Assembly (NCBI GenBank): GCA_016584305.1
Contig: JACEEZ010000091.1
Location: 62,001-126,000, forward strand
Length of the DNA: 64,000 nt
Direction of reading: 5' to 3'
Source of the DNA: Chionoecetes opilio
Lineage: Eukaryota > Arthropoda > Malacostraca > Decapoda > Majidae
Below the pieces are notes generated by a model. The model saw only the letters and a list, made by a program, of their open reading frames with translations. It was not told the DNA's origin and ran no database searches. Shown here piece by piece: positions 54,593 through 60,779 of this stretch (position 1 is its first letter; each line of letters opens with the position of its first letter). The position numbers and the translations under genes were made by a program.

Positions 54593-57130
54593 AAAAATCT
54601 TGGTTATTGTATAGATTCATTACAAAGGGAGCTGCTCATGCTCATAATGGTCATCTTCCCAAAGCGAAGTTACCATATTTCTCTTTTATACTTCTGAAGT
54701 GTGTTTTACGTAAGTTGTGTTATGTACCCTGGTCTTGATCATATGCTGGACTTATTATTGTCAGCAATTAACCTCCTGGAAAGAGCTTTGAGGTCATAAG
54801 AGATCAATCTATAGGTAAGGTTATAACCTCACACATGACACACTTCATATCCTTGCTCAAGGGGGACAGTAACTGCTCACTTTGTCATAATAAAAACCTA
54901 GAAGCCTTTGCAAACTTTGAACCTATGACCTGCTGAGTGGCAGGCCAGAATGTTATCCACTGAGCTATTGGATGACTAGCTTTGCTGTGTGTGCTTCCAA
55001 AGATGTGTCTGATTGTCTCAGAACTGAATCTCTCCTAAACCTTTTTTTACATGGAGCTTTGATGGAGCCTAATTTCTTCATCATTCAGCCTATAATTCCA
55101 TGTCATAATTCTACATACATAAGCACTAGATTTATTTTATACTCTTGCCATAAAACATGTTGATGTATTCCATTTTAATGAATATTTGTTTGTTTCAGTA
55201 CAATAGTGAGACTCACCTCAACTCAACGTTTGACATCACAACAATGCCATTAAAAGAAAACACGGCAAAAAGGCCAAGGTACGTCTTATCTAAATTTCTG
55301 AACGGCTTGTAAGATCATGTAGAAATGAAACAAATTTTAATATGTTTAGGTTGGTATGAATGCAGACTAGTTGAATACACATACAATAAACCCTTCATGC
55401 TCGCGGGGGTTAGGGAACAGAGACACCCGCGATTGGCGTAAATCTGCGAGCATGACATTAGTTACCCTCCCACCCTGAAAATAGGCTTACGGCATAAGGA
55501 AAATGGATTTTGTTGCTTGAATGGTAATTATAATGATAATTTGGGATGCAAATAATGCAAAATAGTATAGATTGTATATTACAGGTGTATTAAGGATTAG
55601 TAATAGGGTACTGTACTGTATAAATGTAAACCATTGTTACCGATCGATACTTACGAGTGTTTTGTTGTCGTTGTCCTTCCATATTTCGTCCTCTACCCCT
55701 AGGCCATGATCCTCCCCCCTGGTACATAACAGCTTGATTATTATTTTTGATTATGGATGATTAATTACAATGAATAGCAGAGCACAAACAAAGAAATTAA
55801 GGTAAGTAATGTAGTTAAAAAAAACAAATAAAGAACACCATTCTAGTAATGGAAATTTTAGAGTTAATGTTTTTACTGTTGAACAAAAAACTTTAATTTG
55901 CATACGTTTTGCAGCATGGGGTATAGAGGAGGCTAGGGAAGCACTAATTTTTTTTTTCTTCTTATAAATGTACCTCACCGTCGATTCATTTACCCCATAG
56001 TGGCGGCCACAGGCAGCGTAGGACATGCCACCCTTTATTTTCTTGATTAATTCACCCTTCTCATCTAAAGTCATCACTTTCATGTCTCTTTTGGTCTTCT
56101 TTGGTCCTTTCCCGCTTGATTGAGGCTCACCAGATTTACGTTTGTTGGCCATGTTGACGAGATATACAAAATTAATAGCACTGCACTGTACCGACGAGAA
56201 CGGGTAAACACAAGCTGGATTTTGTTCTACTGGCGGGAACTGGCAGAGTGGCGGTAGTGGCGGCCCTCACGCGGCTGCACACACAAACATTTTTGCGCGC
56301 GCCATTCAAACTCCTTACTTTTCGTATTTTAAAATTATATTTAATTACTTGTACGTATTTATGTTTAATTACCCAAGGTTTGAAAACCCGTGAGTAATCA
56401 AATCTGCGAGCCTTAAACCCGCGAACATGAAGGGTTTAGTGTACATCAATTTTAAAGAAAAATTGGATGAATAAAGATAGGGAGACAGAACCTCATGAGT
56501 GTAGATAAGACCCTCTGTGCTATAATTAGGTAAATATTGACACAGGAGGAGTGAGTGGGTCAGGATTGCTCGCATTCTTTTCCTGCCAGGTTGCAAGCTC
56601 AGAACTCAACTTATGTCCTGTCTTTTTTGCCAATTGAACAGTTGTTACTACAATTAGATAACACAAGGGCAGGTAGGCTGCACATATGGTTGCTGAAAGA
56701 CTAGATGTTGTCTTCCTTTTGCCATGAAAGTGGTAAACAGCGAGTATGTTGAAAACTTTGCTGTTTCTTTATTCATGTGTATTTTTCTCTTTTCAGGATA
56801 GAAAAAATGTCATCTTTATTTGATAACTCTGAAGAGTCTACGGGTGAAAATACGCCTACCATTGAAAAGAGGAAAAATTTTCTTGGTTCACCAGATATTT
56901 TTTAAGTTGAAGCGAATTTTTTTTATATGTCATTATATAGAAATAAGTCAAAATTCTATCTTATAGGAAAACATGGTTCAATGTGTGTTAAGTATTTTGT
57001 TGATGTTTGTGAATATATTTCTTGTAGCATCTGTCATCTGTATTTTAGCCTTTTTAATTTTAGGGCTTAGTAATTTATTCTCTTTCCCTTAGTAATATAG
57101 GTTTTTAAAATAAACGTTTTATCTATAAAT
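25011..57130 (+). CDS. KIF4: Kinesin-4 family chromokinesin (KIF4/Klp3A-like), whole gene with 25 coding exons
   Basis: This gene encodes a plus-end-directed microtubule motor of the kinesin-4 family, which in animals binds chromosome arms and the anaphase midzone (family knowledge). The start is the ATG at 25019, eight bases after an acceptor, so an untranslated exon must lie upstream. The stop is TAA at 56903-56905. All introns are GT-AG. Exon lengths sum to 3,624 nt when five one-base contractions in exons 4 and 5 are counted, giving 1,207 aa against 1,232 for human KIF4A. Domains in order: motor about residues 10-350 (P-loop GQTGSGKTH 93-101, SSRSH switch I, DLAGSER 249-255), neck and coiled coil about 350-1000, acidic stretch in exon 22, ten-cysteine domain about 1102-1136, and tail ending SPDIF. 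Order and content match KIF4 throughout. Apart from exons 4-5 every exon is open, so this is most likely a functional gene with local consensus errors, not a pseudogene. Confidence 0.95.
25194..25405. mobile_element. TTAA-flanked MITE, copy 2 (kinesin intron 1)
   Basis: Same family and orientation as copy 1. It starts TTAACCCCTTGAGACCCAGA; the right border is mutated to CTAA. Confidence 0.88.
25528..25645 (+). CDS. KIF4: Kinesin-4 exon 2
   Basis: The acceptor is CCCTCAG and the donor GTAAAT. The exon encodes about residues 45-83, with the FTYDY core strand seen in kinesin motors. It ends in phase 1 and shares a glycine codon with exon 3. Confidence 0.92.
26255..26451 (+). CDS. KIF4: Kinesin-4 exon 3 (P-loop)
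   Basis: The exon carries [20 protein letters not shown], which is the nucleotide-binding P-loop of a kinesin (GQTGSGKTH). [12 protein letters not shown] follows. The acceptor is TTTCAG and the donor GTAAGA. Confidence 0.96.
27100..27311. mobile_element. TTAA-flanked MITE, copy 3 (kinesin intron 3)
   Basis: Opposite orientation to copy 1. It starts TTAACCCCTTCACACCCAGA and ends TCTCAAGGGCTTAA. Confidence 0.88.
27684..27840 (+). CDS. KIF4: Kinesin-4 exon 4, with apparent one-base contractions
   Basis: The exon starts [10 protein letters not shown] after a CAG acceptor and matches the motor core up to VDIREDARE. The frame then shifts twice. The homology continues in the neighbouring frame as [18 protein letters not shown]. 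Each break sits where a GG doublet appears as a single G (about 27773 and 27786). The donor also reads ACA|GTGAGA, where CAG|GTGAGA with one more G would fit both the consensus and the reading phase. Confidence 0.85.
27981..28204. mobile_element. Small TIR element (224 bp) in kinesin intron 4
   Basis: The left end CAGTCAGTTCGTACACAAGT is mirrored by ACTTGTGTACGAAACTCCTG. The interior is filled with GTACGAAA/TTTCGTAC words in both orientations. No coding capacity. Confidence 0.7.
28622..28722 (+). CDS. KIF4: Kinesin-4 exon 5 (switch I), with apparent one-base contractions
   Basis: The exon encodes [14 protein letters not shown] and then, one frame over, [16 protein letters not shown], which is the kinesin switch I region. 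One T appears missing before the SSRSH motif (about 28664) and one A in the A-run near 28710. The donor is GTAAGT. The next coding exon is 10 kb downstream. Confidence 0.82.
28821..31700 (+). pseudogene. ZBED5/FAM200-type hAT transposase, heavily frameshifted in this assembly
   Basis: CAGTGATTCTAAAAACTGTG at 28821 resembles the left end of Charlie-like hAT elements. Fragments in shifting plus-strand frames follow the family order. They are a YNDSYLDFGF and PKCVFC BED-finger region (29800-29960), [10 protein letters not shown] (30100), a degraded block near 30250, [17 protein letters not shown] and [14 protein letters not shown] (30440-30700), KIDMF (31120), and a KKEHP...[13 protein letters not shown] end (31415-31500). 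The identification uses residues alternating between frames. The right end was not located, and frame breaks may be sequencing errors. Confidence 0.65.
32640..34470. other. GC-rich segment of unknown nature
   Basis: Base composition rises sharply with long C and G runs. Several overlapping frames exist on both strands, but none shows a recognisable domain, and the same read-error pattern affects it. A degraded GC-rich repeat or a foreign insert are both possible. Confidence 0.4.
34671..35065. repeat. (TTC)n / (TCC)n / (TGC) microsatellite
   Basis: About 395 bases of polypyrimidine triplets pass from pure TTC to TCC and mixed CTGCTC units. The minus-strand poly-Glu and poly-Arg frames here are artefacts of the repeat. 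Confidence 0.97.
35147..36305. mobile_element. Pogo/Tigger-like TIR element(s) inserted in the CR1, TA target
   Basis: It starts CAGGTAGTCGTCGACTTACA and ends GTAATTCGACGACTAGTTG. TA lies at 35145-35146 and 36306-36307. Removing it with one TA rejoins the CR1 frame in phase (KAYTCTRENC). An internal junction at about 35980-35995 (GTCGACGACTACAAC then TAGTCGGCGACTTACGACC) suggests two elements of the family side by side. No transposase is encoded. Confidence 0.85.
35258..35908. mobile_element. Nested 651 bp TIR element with TA flanks
   Basis: CCGTAAATGGCGGCATATAA at the left is mirrored by GTTGTACGCCGCCATTTACGG at the right, with TA on both sides (35256-35257 and 35909-35910). GTATAAGTCGACCC-type subterminal repeats occur near both ends. 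No coding region. Confidence 0.85.
36308..36971 (+). pseudogene. CR1 ORF2 C-terminal region, frameshifted
   Basis: The open piece at 36334-36708 encodes the conserved segment after the FADD motif. A second piece at 36768-36968 carries [17 protein letters not shown]. In-frame stops and a frameshift separate them, so the copy is dead. Confidence 0.88.
37270..38089. mobile_element. Non-autonomous hAT element (820 bp) in the CR1 3' UTR
   Basis: It begins CAAAGGTGGGCACC and ends GGCACCCACCACTG, with GTAGTTCA repeated exactly at 37262-37269 and 38090-38097. The interior is rich in GTTAAC/GTTAACG words. No transposase. Confidence 0.9.
38282..38346. repeat. (TC)n microsatellite
   Basis: Nearly pure CT dinucleotides with one CGTTCTC break. 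Confidence 0.95.
38558..38599. repeat. (TC)n microsatellite
   Basis: Pure CT run directly abutting the 28-bp tandem array. Confidence 0.95.
38600..38739. repeat. 28 bp tandem repeat, five units, just before kinesin exon 6
   Basis: The unit ATGATTTACTTCTCTAACTC plus ATAAGATC repeats with two substitutions. It ends about a dozen bases before the exon 6 acceptor, so it covers the branch-point region. Confidence 0.95.
38753..38964 (+). CDS. KIF4: Kinesin-4 exon 6 (switch II)
   Basis: The exon encodes [11 protein letters not shown] and [17 protein letters not shown], followed by [12 protein letters not shown]. These are switch II and helix alpha-4 of the motor, about residues 238-307. The acceptor is TTGTTTCAG and the donor GTAATT. 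Confidence 0.96.
39202..39377 (+). CDS. KIF4: Kinesin-4 exon 7 (end of motor)
   Basis: The exon encodes [18 protein letters not shown] and [13 protein letters not shown], the end of the motor and the start of the neck, about residues 308-366. Splice phase matches exon 6. Confidence 0.95.
39829..39900 (+). CDS. KIF4: Kinesin-4 exon 8
   Basis: A 24-codon exon starts LMQLQVQLL after TTTCAG and ends before GTAAGT. It matches the stretch after the neck in KIF4 (QQLQVLLLQ) and continues into a Ser/Gly-rich linker. Confidence 0.88.
40059..40197. repeat. Poly-C run and (TA)n microsatellite in intron 8
   Basis: A 23-C run at 40059-40081 is followed by (TA)n at 40133-40197. Confidence 0.93.
40332..40445 (+). 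CDS. KIF4: Kinesin-4 exon 9 (coiled coil)
   Basis: 38 codons in phase 0 encode a charged heptad-like segment ([17 protein letters not shown]). The position matches the KIF4 stalk start. Confidence 0.9.
40515..40728. mobile_element. TTAA-flanked MITE, copy 4 (kinesin intron 9)
   Basis: Same orientation as copy 1, starting TTAACCCCTTGAGGACCAGA and ending GTGAAGGGGTTAA. Confidence 0.88.
40807..40849. repeat. (TG)n microsatellite
   Basis: TG dinucleotides with one break, in kinesin intron 9. Confidence 0.9.
40930..41097 (+). CDS. KIF4: Kinesin-4 exon 10 (coiled coil)
   Basis: 56 codons run from AELSRERMK to [16 protein letters not shown] precedes and GTAAGA follows. This is stalk sequence of KIF4 type. 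Confidence 0.9.
41809..42021 (+). CDS. KIF4: Kinesin-4 exon 11
   Basis: 71 codons include a Ser/Thr/Pro-rich, probably unstructured linker ([20 protein letters not shown]). They return to coiled coil at [13 protein letters not shown], which resembles KIF4 at the same place. Confidence 0.9.
42178..42380. repeat. Two related LINE-like 3' tails with (ATT)n
   Basis: TTTTTGCCTGTATGCCTCCG GGTGATA then (ATT)n at 42178-42242, and a near copy (GCTTGTATGCCTTCGGGTGA) with (ATT)n at 42310-42380. This looks like two short 3' ends of one retroposon family. Confidence 0.6.
42428..42624 (+). CDS. KIF4: Kinesin-4 exon 12 (coiled coil)
   Basis: The exon begins [20 protein letters not shown], close to the KIF4 block NKALALKEALARKMTQND. 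It ends in phase 2 before GTACGT. Confidence 0.92.
42671..42880. mobile_element. TTAA-flanked MITE, copy 5 (kinesin intron 12)
   Basis: Reverse orientation, with intact TTAA borders and the ends TTAACCCCTTCACGTCCAGA and CCTCAAGGGGTTAA. Confidence 0.88.
43718..45017. mobile_element. Foldback element with GGTTTATGGAAC ends (1.3 kb)
   Basis: GTTTATGAAACCCATCGATG and the mirror GGCGACAGTTCCATAAACCC form the outer ends. The outer arms (about 170 bp, including TTTCATCCCTGAATGCAGAA) and a long inner palindrome (about 43890-44290 against 44310-44700) mirror each other. The loop holds AACCTAACCTTAACC repeats. Same family as the complex at 12427. Confidence 0.85.
45060..45340. repeat. Degenerate tandem array of ATACACCGAAAT/ATACCGAAA words
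   Basis: Short units of 9-13 bases (CCGAAATACACCTAAA, ACCAAAATATACC) run for about 170 bases. TCTCTTAATACC on the left and GGTATTAAGAGA on the right form an inverted pair. Confidence 0.75.
45679..45823 (+). CDS. KIF4: Kinesin-4 exon 13 (coiled coil)
   Basis: The exon encodes [20 protein letters not shown], matching the KIF4 block [20 protein letters not shown]. The shared Lys codon with exon 12 confirms the junction across a 3.05 kb intron. Confidence 0.95.
46275..46700. mobile_element. Possible Helitron-like remnant
   Basis: It starts TCTAATATACTATAGGAGTA GCCGTGTGTCTG and ends near TCTAATATATACTACTAC, with an inner (TG)n tract at 46540-46568. The start resembles short arthropod Helitron termini, but no hairpin-CTRR end or Rep/helicase is visible. 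Tentative. Confidence 0.25.
46970..47059 (+). CDS. KIF4: Kinesin-4 exon 14 (coiled coil)
   Basis: 30 codons include [20 protein letters not shown]. This is nearly identical to the KIF4 segment QLMRQMKEDAEKFRQWK, one of the best-conserved stalk blocks. Confidence 0.95.
47363..47575. repeat. (TA)n / (TTAG) / (TTTA) / (TG)n compound microsatellite
   Basis: A long simple-sequence block in kinesin intron 14, ending about 30 bases before the exon 15 acceptor. Confidence 0.95.
47607..47738 (+). CDS. KIF4: Kinesin-4 exon 15 (coiled coil)
   Basis: 44 codons contain [17 protein letters not shown] and [19 protein letters not shown], matching the KIF4 stalk. CCCCAG precedes and GTATGT follows. Confidence 0.95.
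47951..48161. mobile_element. TTAA-flanked MITE, copy 6 (kinesin intron 15)
   Basis: Reverse orientation with intact borders. The CR1 fragment begins at the very next base (48162). Confidence 0.88.
48162..48542 (+). pseudogene. 5'-truncated CR1 LINE (ORF2 end and 3' UTR)
   Basis: The reading [20 protein letters not shown], then [20 protein letters not shown], then [15 protein letters not shown] is the canonical C-terminal end of CR1-type ORF2. The element ends in GTTATGTTCTTATGTA. It is severely 5'-truncated and abuts MITE copy 6. Confidence 0.88.
48608..48687 (+). CDS. KIF4: Kinesin-4 exon 16
   Basis: The exon starts [18 protein letters not shown] and ends in phase 2 at IK. KIF4 reads DALQKQREVADKRK at this point. 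Confidence 0.88.
49255..49369 (+). CDS. KIF4: Kinesin-4 exon 17
   Basis: The exon encodes [20 protein letters not shown], corresponding to the KIF4 block [20 protein letters not shown], then [17 protein letters not shown]-flanked foldback element starts 25 bases after its donor. Confidence 0.92.
49395..50303. mobile_element. TTAA-flanked foldback element (909 bp)
   Basis: The ends TTAAAGTAATCATCCAGACC and GGTCTGGATGATTACTTTAA are exact mirrors. Inner arms (CGTGTCGAGCGGCGGGTAGT/ACTACCCGCCGCTCGACACG) form a near-perfect hairpin with an 18-base loop around 49875, and the match continues outward beyond GACGTCAC words. The open frames here are by-products of the GC-rich arms. Confidence 0.88.
50483..50621 (+). 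CDS. KIF4: Kinesin-4 exon 18
   Basis: The exon includes [20 protein letters not shown], like the KIF4 ETEMEFRSAQIADLQQ block. It ends in phase 1 at DDDE before GTGAGA. Confidence 0.9.
51229..51365 (+). CDS. KIF4: Kinesin-4 exon 19
   Basis: The exon encodes [20 protein letters not shown], corresponding to the KIF4 block [20 protein letters not shown]. Phase joins exactly to exon 18. Confidence 0.93.
51439..51652. mobile_element. TTAA-flanked MITE, copy 7 (kinesin intron 19)
   Basis: Reverse orientation, starting TTAACCCCTTCACACCCAGA and ending CCTCAAGGGGTTAA. Confidence 0.88.
51811..51960 (+). CDS. KIF4: Kinesin-4 exon 20
   Basis: 50 codons end [20 protein letters not shown], matching the KIF4 MEQQHQEKVLYLLSQLQ block. 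CTCTCTAG precedes and GTACGA follows. Confidence 0.92.
52353..52523 (+). CDS. KIF4: Kinesin-4 exon 21 (end of coiled coil)
   Basis: 57 codons of charged coiled coil ([20 protein letters not shown]) form the last long helical part of the stalk. The exon ends in phase 0 before GTGAGT. Confidence 0.88.
52808..53014 (+). CDS. KIF4: Kinesin-4 exon 22 (acidic segment)
   Basis: 69 codons contain a basic [17 protein letters not shown] stretch and then an acidic run ([12 protein letters not shown]) ending [13 protein letters not shown]4 proteins carry a comparable acidic segment just before the cysteine-rich domain. Confidence 0.9.
53089..53215. repeat. (ACGC)n and (AC)n microsatellite
   Basis: Tetranucleotide ACGC units pass into AC dinucleotides in kinesin intron 22, directly before a SINE. 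Confidence 0.96.
53222..53510 (+). repeat. tRNA-derived SINE, plus strand
   Basis: An A-box-like TGGTCAGGTTGATAACG is followed by a perfect B box GGTTCGAATCC at 53275-53285. A shared body GGTTACTGTCCCCCTTGAGC follows, then a CACTCACACTCAC tail. The tRNA-like head is 3' extended, as in SINEs. Confidence 0.8.
54287..54493 (+). CDS. KIF4: Kinesin-4 exon 23 (ten-cysteine domain)
   Basis: The exon carries [17 protein letters not shown] and then [15 protein letters not shown]. Its ten cysteines follow the layout of the KIF4 C-terminal domain, which in human KIF4A binds an iron-sulfur cluster (family knowledge). Approximate residues are 1102-1136. Confidence 0.95.
54556..54592. repeat. (TC)n microsatellite
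   Basis: CT dinucleotides in kinesin intron 23. Confidence 0.9.
54838..54980 (-). repeat. tRNA-derived SINE, minus strand
   Basis: Read on the minus strand it has ATAGCTCAGTGGATAACATT (A box region), a B-box-like GGTTCAAAGTT (54913-54923 on the plus strand) and the same CAGTTACTGTCCCCCTTGAG body as the copy at 53222. Confidence 0.8.
55199..55278 (+). CDS. KIF4: Kinesin-4 exon 24
   Basis: A 26-codon exon starts [18 protein letters not shown] after TTTCAG and ends within an Arg codon before GTACGT. It is a poorly conserved tail, supported by phase and splice sites. Confidence 0.8.
55389..56436 (-). mobile_element. Pogo/Tigger-like transposon remnant, TA target
   Basis: The left end AACCCTTCATGCTCGCGGG is mirrored by CCCGCGAACATGAAGGGTT, with TA at 55387-55388 and 56437-56438. 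At 1,048 bp it is too short for a complete transposase, but the N-terminal DNA-binding part is present on the minus strand. Confidence 0.9.
55751..56152 (-). pseudogene. Pogo transposase N-terminus (CENP-B/psq helix-turn-helix), truncated
   Basis: The frame begins [20 protein letters not shown] and continues [20 protein letters not shown] with [13 protein letters not shown], the helix-turn-helix found in Tigger transposases and CENP-B. After [10 protein letters not shown] the similarity fades, and the DDE catalytic part is missing. Confidence 0.85.
56797..56905 (+). CDS. KIF4: Kinesin-4 exon 25 (last coding exon)
   Basis: The acceptor CTTTTCAG precedes. The split Arg codon joins to exon 24 and the frame runs to TAA at 56903-56905, ending LGSPDIF. 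With this exon the summed coding length is divisible by three. Confidence 0.85.
57109..57114 (+). terminator. Polyadenylation signal AATAAA of the kinesin gene
   Basis: A canonical AATAAA lies about 205 bases after the kinesin stop codon, in AT-rich 3' UTR-like sequence. It is the first good signal on the plus strand after the stop. Confidence 0.6.
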
Positions 57131-57797
57131 GCCACTAAAGCAGAATAAGGAAAAAAAGTTCCTGGAACTGCAGTTTTTATAAAACCCCATGATTATTTTT
57201 TTATTTTTTATGCTGCATACTTCCCTGCAAGATTTTATCAGTCTTCTAGGCTCGCAAAATATTGTAATGTGATATACCTTGTTTTTTCAATTCGTTCTTG
57301 TCATAGAATTATTTTATATGTGAAGTTTTGATGCTTCTTTGGGATATAGGAGTTAACTTCTTATATTTTTTTATATTTAGCAATAGTAGCTCAAGTCATT
57401 TGATATCTCAGTTGATACATCATTTGTTGCTGATGTCAAACAGATTACAAAGTATTTTAACATCAATTACTCTGATTTTTTTTAAATCATTGTTTGTAAT
57501 TCCTTATTGAGCATTGTAGACATGTTATGGTGGAGGGGCTTTTATCCATAAGATGCTATTACCGTTCTTTGTGAAAACAAGCTTCCCAAATTATTAGTGT
57601 AAGTCTCACTTAGGGTTCATTTTATGTATACAAAGGGGTTTTTATTGTTTTTCATACAAGGCACTGCTTCCGTTTTTCAAATAAGTAAGGAGAAAGGATT
57701 CTGCCTTCATGATAGTACTGTACATTACATTTTATTTGTAAAGCATTTATGATATGTTATTATCCTTGCCTTTTTTCAGACATTTTAAAACTTATTA

Positions 57798-60116
57798 GTG
57801 GGGTCTGTTGTGTAATTTCGTGAAAATTTCGTATAGATTTTCCAAAAAGTTATTTTTTGGATAATATGCACCTTTTTAAGTAACAAAAAATATGTTTACA
57901 TTTTTTCCTATCCCATCTTCATCATATGGCAACATATTTTCAAAATGGCTGCCATAATATGAACAAAAGACATTTATGCGCCAACATGTTTTGTTTTGAC
58001 GATTATTGAGACCCAAATAATGCTGTATGTGTGTACGTAATCCCATATATTACTTATCTGCAAGATATACACTCATTTTGGTTGTGTTTTTGCAACAATT
58101 GGGTAAATTTTGAAAAACTACGTCCCTGTACTGATAAGGCAAAGCTCGTTCATGCATTGGAAAGCTTAGTGTACTCACAACAGACGACAGACGCTGAACT
58201 GCCACAGGTTGTAACTGATATGCACGACGACACGTGTATCATATTCGACGGGATGGCCCTAGTCCAGGAGATGGCTGCCAACAAGGAAAGAATAAAAACC
58301 TGCAAAGATTTATCAGATGCTATCACACGAGCAGTCAATTACAAATCTAAAGGATATGTCATTGCCTATGTCATCTTTGATGACTACAGTGTTCAAACCT
58401 CTATGAAGAATGTAACACGAAAATGCCGTACTGGAGACAAATCGTCAGGCAGAGGCTTCAAAGTTGATAAAACTACCCCAATGCGAGATTTCGCATCATT
58501 TCTAGCGAGTACTGCAACCAAGGATAGTTTAACATTATTTCTTGCTGACCAATTAGTCCGAGGTGTGAAATCAAATATTGTAACAGTTAACAAGACAAGG
58601 CGTCCTGGATAACGTGCAAGCAACACAGAACATCGTCAGAATAACTAGTACTCATGAAGAGGCTGATACGAAGATGATCCTGTATGCAGCAGAGATTCGT
58701 AAGCTAGGTATAAAGTTGACATCTACTCATCTGACACTGATGTACTAGTTATTGCAATGACCATGTTATCTCATCCTGGGCCTGAGGTCGCTCTGATCAT
58801 GGGTTCTGGAGAAAACCGACGACGCATTGAACTTCATGGATTGTTCGACCGAATGGATTCACATAAAATATCAGGTCTGTGTGAGATGCATGCACTAACC
58901 GGGTGTGATACGACTGGTCGAATACATGGAAAGGGAAAGCTGACTTGTTTCAATGTCTACATGAGTTCCAGCAATGATGTTATTCACGGATTGACAGCTC
59001 TCGGTATCGGAAATGCACCCACTGATAATGTCCTTCGAGCGTGCACAAAATATATTTGTAGCCTGTTCGGCACAAAATAAATTAACCATGACAATGCTGA
59101 AGATCTGCGCTGGTACATGTTCCGTCAGTTAAAAGCTCACCAGGGAGTGGAACGCTTACCCCCGACACAATGTGCCATTCTTCAACTAGTGTTAAGAGCA
59201 CATTTGCAATGCAGTATCTGGAAGCAATCACTTGAGACACACCCAATCCTTCTCAACCCACTCACTCTTGGATGGACAGCATCTAATGGAGGATTTGCAC
59301 CAATTCTGCCCACAAATCCACCTGTTCCAGATGTCCTCATTCAGCTGATTAAATGTGGAGCTCGATGTACCTGCAAGAACAATATAGTGTACCGAATTAT
59401 GCAAATGCGAGGCAGATTCTGACAGATGTGACAATATTGACTCTTCGGCCATATGTGACGACGATGACGAGGAGGTTGACTCCATCGATGATGACATGTT
59501 TAATTATTAAATTTGTTCAAACGTAATGATTACAGATTAAGTGGAAAAACGTTTTTCTTACTGTTTATGCCACAGGCAAAAGTGTGGGTTGTCTTACGTC
59601 CATCCGAACGTCGCCACATCATAACTCCTAACATGCTGTGTGCGGATTGGTGACCTTGACCTACCTTTTCTAGATCAAACTACTCCAAACACCTCTATTT
59701 TGGTGTCTTACACACACATGCATGATGCGTAGGCCTACTATAATATCCTTCCACGTTAATTTTTGGTGAGCACTTTTGCTGGAATATTGATGATATATTA
59801 ATTGAAACATTAATATTTTAAATTAATATCAAGTATCTACCTACCTTTATAATAGTATGGCTTTATATGCTGGAAAAACGAACCATATATGTACTGGGCT
59901 GCATCACAAACCCTGTTCTTGATCACAATGTTGCATATTTTAGCTACGCGATAGCCCTTTTGAAAAATGGCTGCCAAATAGTGAACATGGCCGATGAAAA
60001 AATGTAAACAACTTTTTTTTCCCTCTTTATGGTCCATACTTTCCAAAAAAAAACTGTTTGCAAAAATCTATACGAAATTTTCACGAGAGCTGTATTGTTT
60101 ACAGAACAGACCCCAC
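57798..60116 (+). mobile_element. 2.3 kb TIR element carrying a PIN/FEN-like gene, TA flanks
   Basis: GTGGGGTCTGTT at the left is mirrored by AGAACAGACCCCAC at the right, and CGTGAAAATTTCGTATAGAT recurs inside both ends. TA lies on both sides (57796-57797 and 60117-60118). Non-coding parts at 57850-58030 and 59520-60060 hold AAATGGCTGCCA words in both orientations. It sits about 0.7 kb after the kinesin poly(A) signal. Superfamily not assigned. Confidence 0.75.
58031..59508 (+). pseudogene. PIN/FEN1-like nuclease-fold protein of a widespread animal family, broken
   Basis: The first piece to 58612 has IFDGMALVQEM and AYVIFDDYS. After a frameshift near 58605 comes STHEEADTKMILYAAEIRKL, and after a second near 58710 DIYSSDTDVLVIAMTMLSHP. 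ALTGCDTTGRIHGKGKL then runs to a stop at 59077-59079, with the same frame continuing WYMFRQLKAHQGVE and NPLTLGWTASNGGF. A last shift leads to a cysteine cluster (CKCEADSDRCDN) and an acidic end (DDDDEEVDSIDDDMFNY). Conserved acidic residues fit a PIN/5'-3' exonuclease fold; I know the motif set from uncharacterised animal proteins, and its function is inference. Dead as written. Confidence 0.65.
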
Positions 60117-60389
60117 TATATACCACAAGATTGTTCCTCTAGTCTAGAGTCTAGACATACATTATTTTGCAAGTAGTGTAATGTTAATAAATGCAAATAT
60201 ATTTAGTCGCTGTTTATAGAGGTGTGGTAAATACAGAAGAAAGTAGATGTGTCTTGTAAAGAATGATGGGCTGCTTTTAACCCGCTGAGTGCCACTGACG
60301 TTTATAAATGTCGCGGGATTATTTTAATTTGCCACGCCGCAATTATTTTGTGCCTGGGAACTACATTCACAAGCTAGGCTTATCCTCTG

Positions 60390-60705
60390 TCCTTCCCTCC
60401 CATACCCCCGCCAGCCCTCCACCCCCACCGGATTTGTTAGGTTTGAGGAATGGGAGGACAAGGGCTTCACGCCACGGGGGGGGAAAGTTCCCAAGGGACC
60501 AAACTCTAAAAAAGGGCCAGTAAGAAGATGAGAGAAACAGGAGGAAGGTGTTTAAGCATGAGATAGTGGATGCCGTCAGGGCCCTCACGGGTGTTGCGGC
60601 AAGAATGAAGAGCAGAGGCGAGTTCAGAGGAGGAGAAAGGAGCATCGAGTCTTCAGTCAGGGTATCTGTTGGAGCAATTTTGAAATTTTTATTTAATGCT
60701 TGTTT
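60390..60705 (-). pseudogene. LINE reverse transcriptase fragment (I/Jockey-like)
   Basis: On the minus strand EGPDGIHYLMLKHLPP in one frame is followed by WSLGNFPPPWREALVLPFLK in another. The second matches the conserved RT stretch G.FP..W..A.V.P..KP. Only this short piece is present. Confidence 0.75.
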
Positions 60706-60779
60706 TGCTGTTGAAGGATGTAAAAGAAACATGAAGGTGTAGTAGCCGAAAAGATTCCCAATAGCTGATAGGTTCATTT

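Noticed and set aside
25011..56905. Kinesin as a processed or decayed pseudogene
   Set aside because: It has introns with intact splice sites and all exons except 4 and 5 are open. The five lesions are homopolymer contractions next to a low-quality block.
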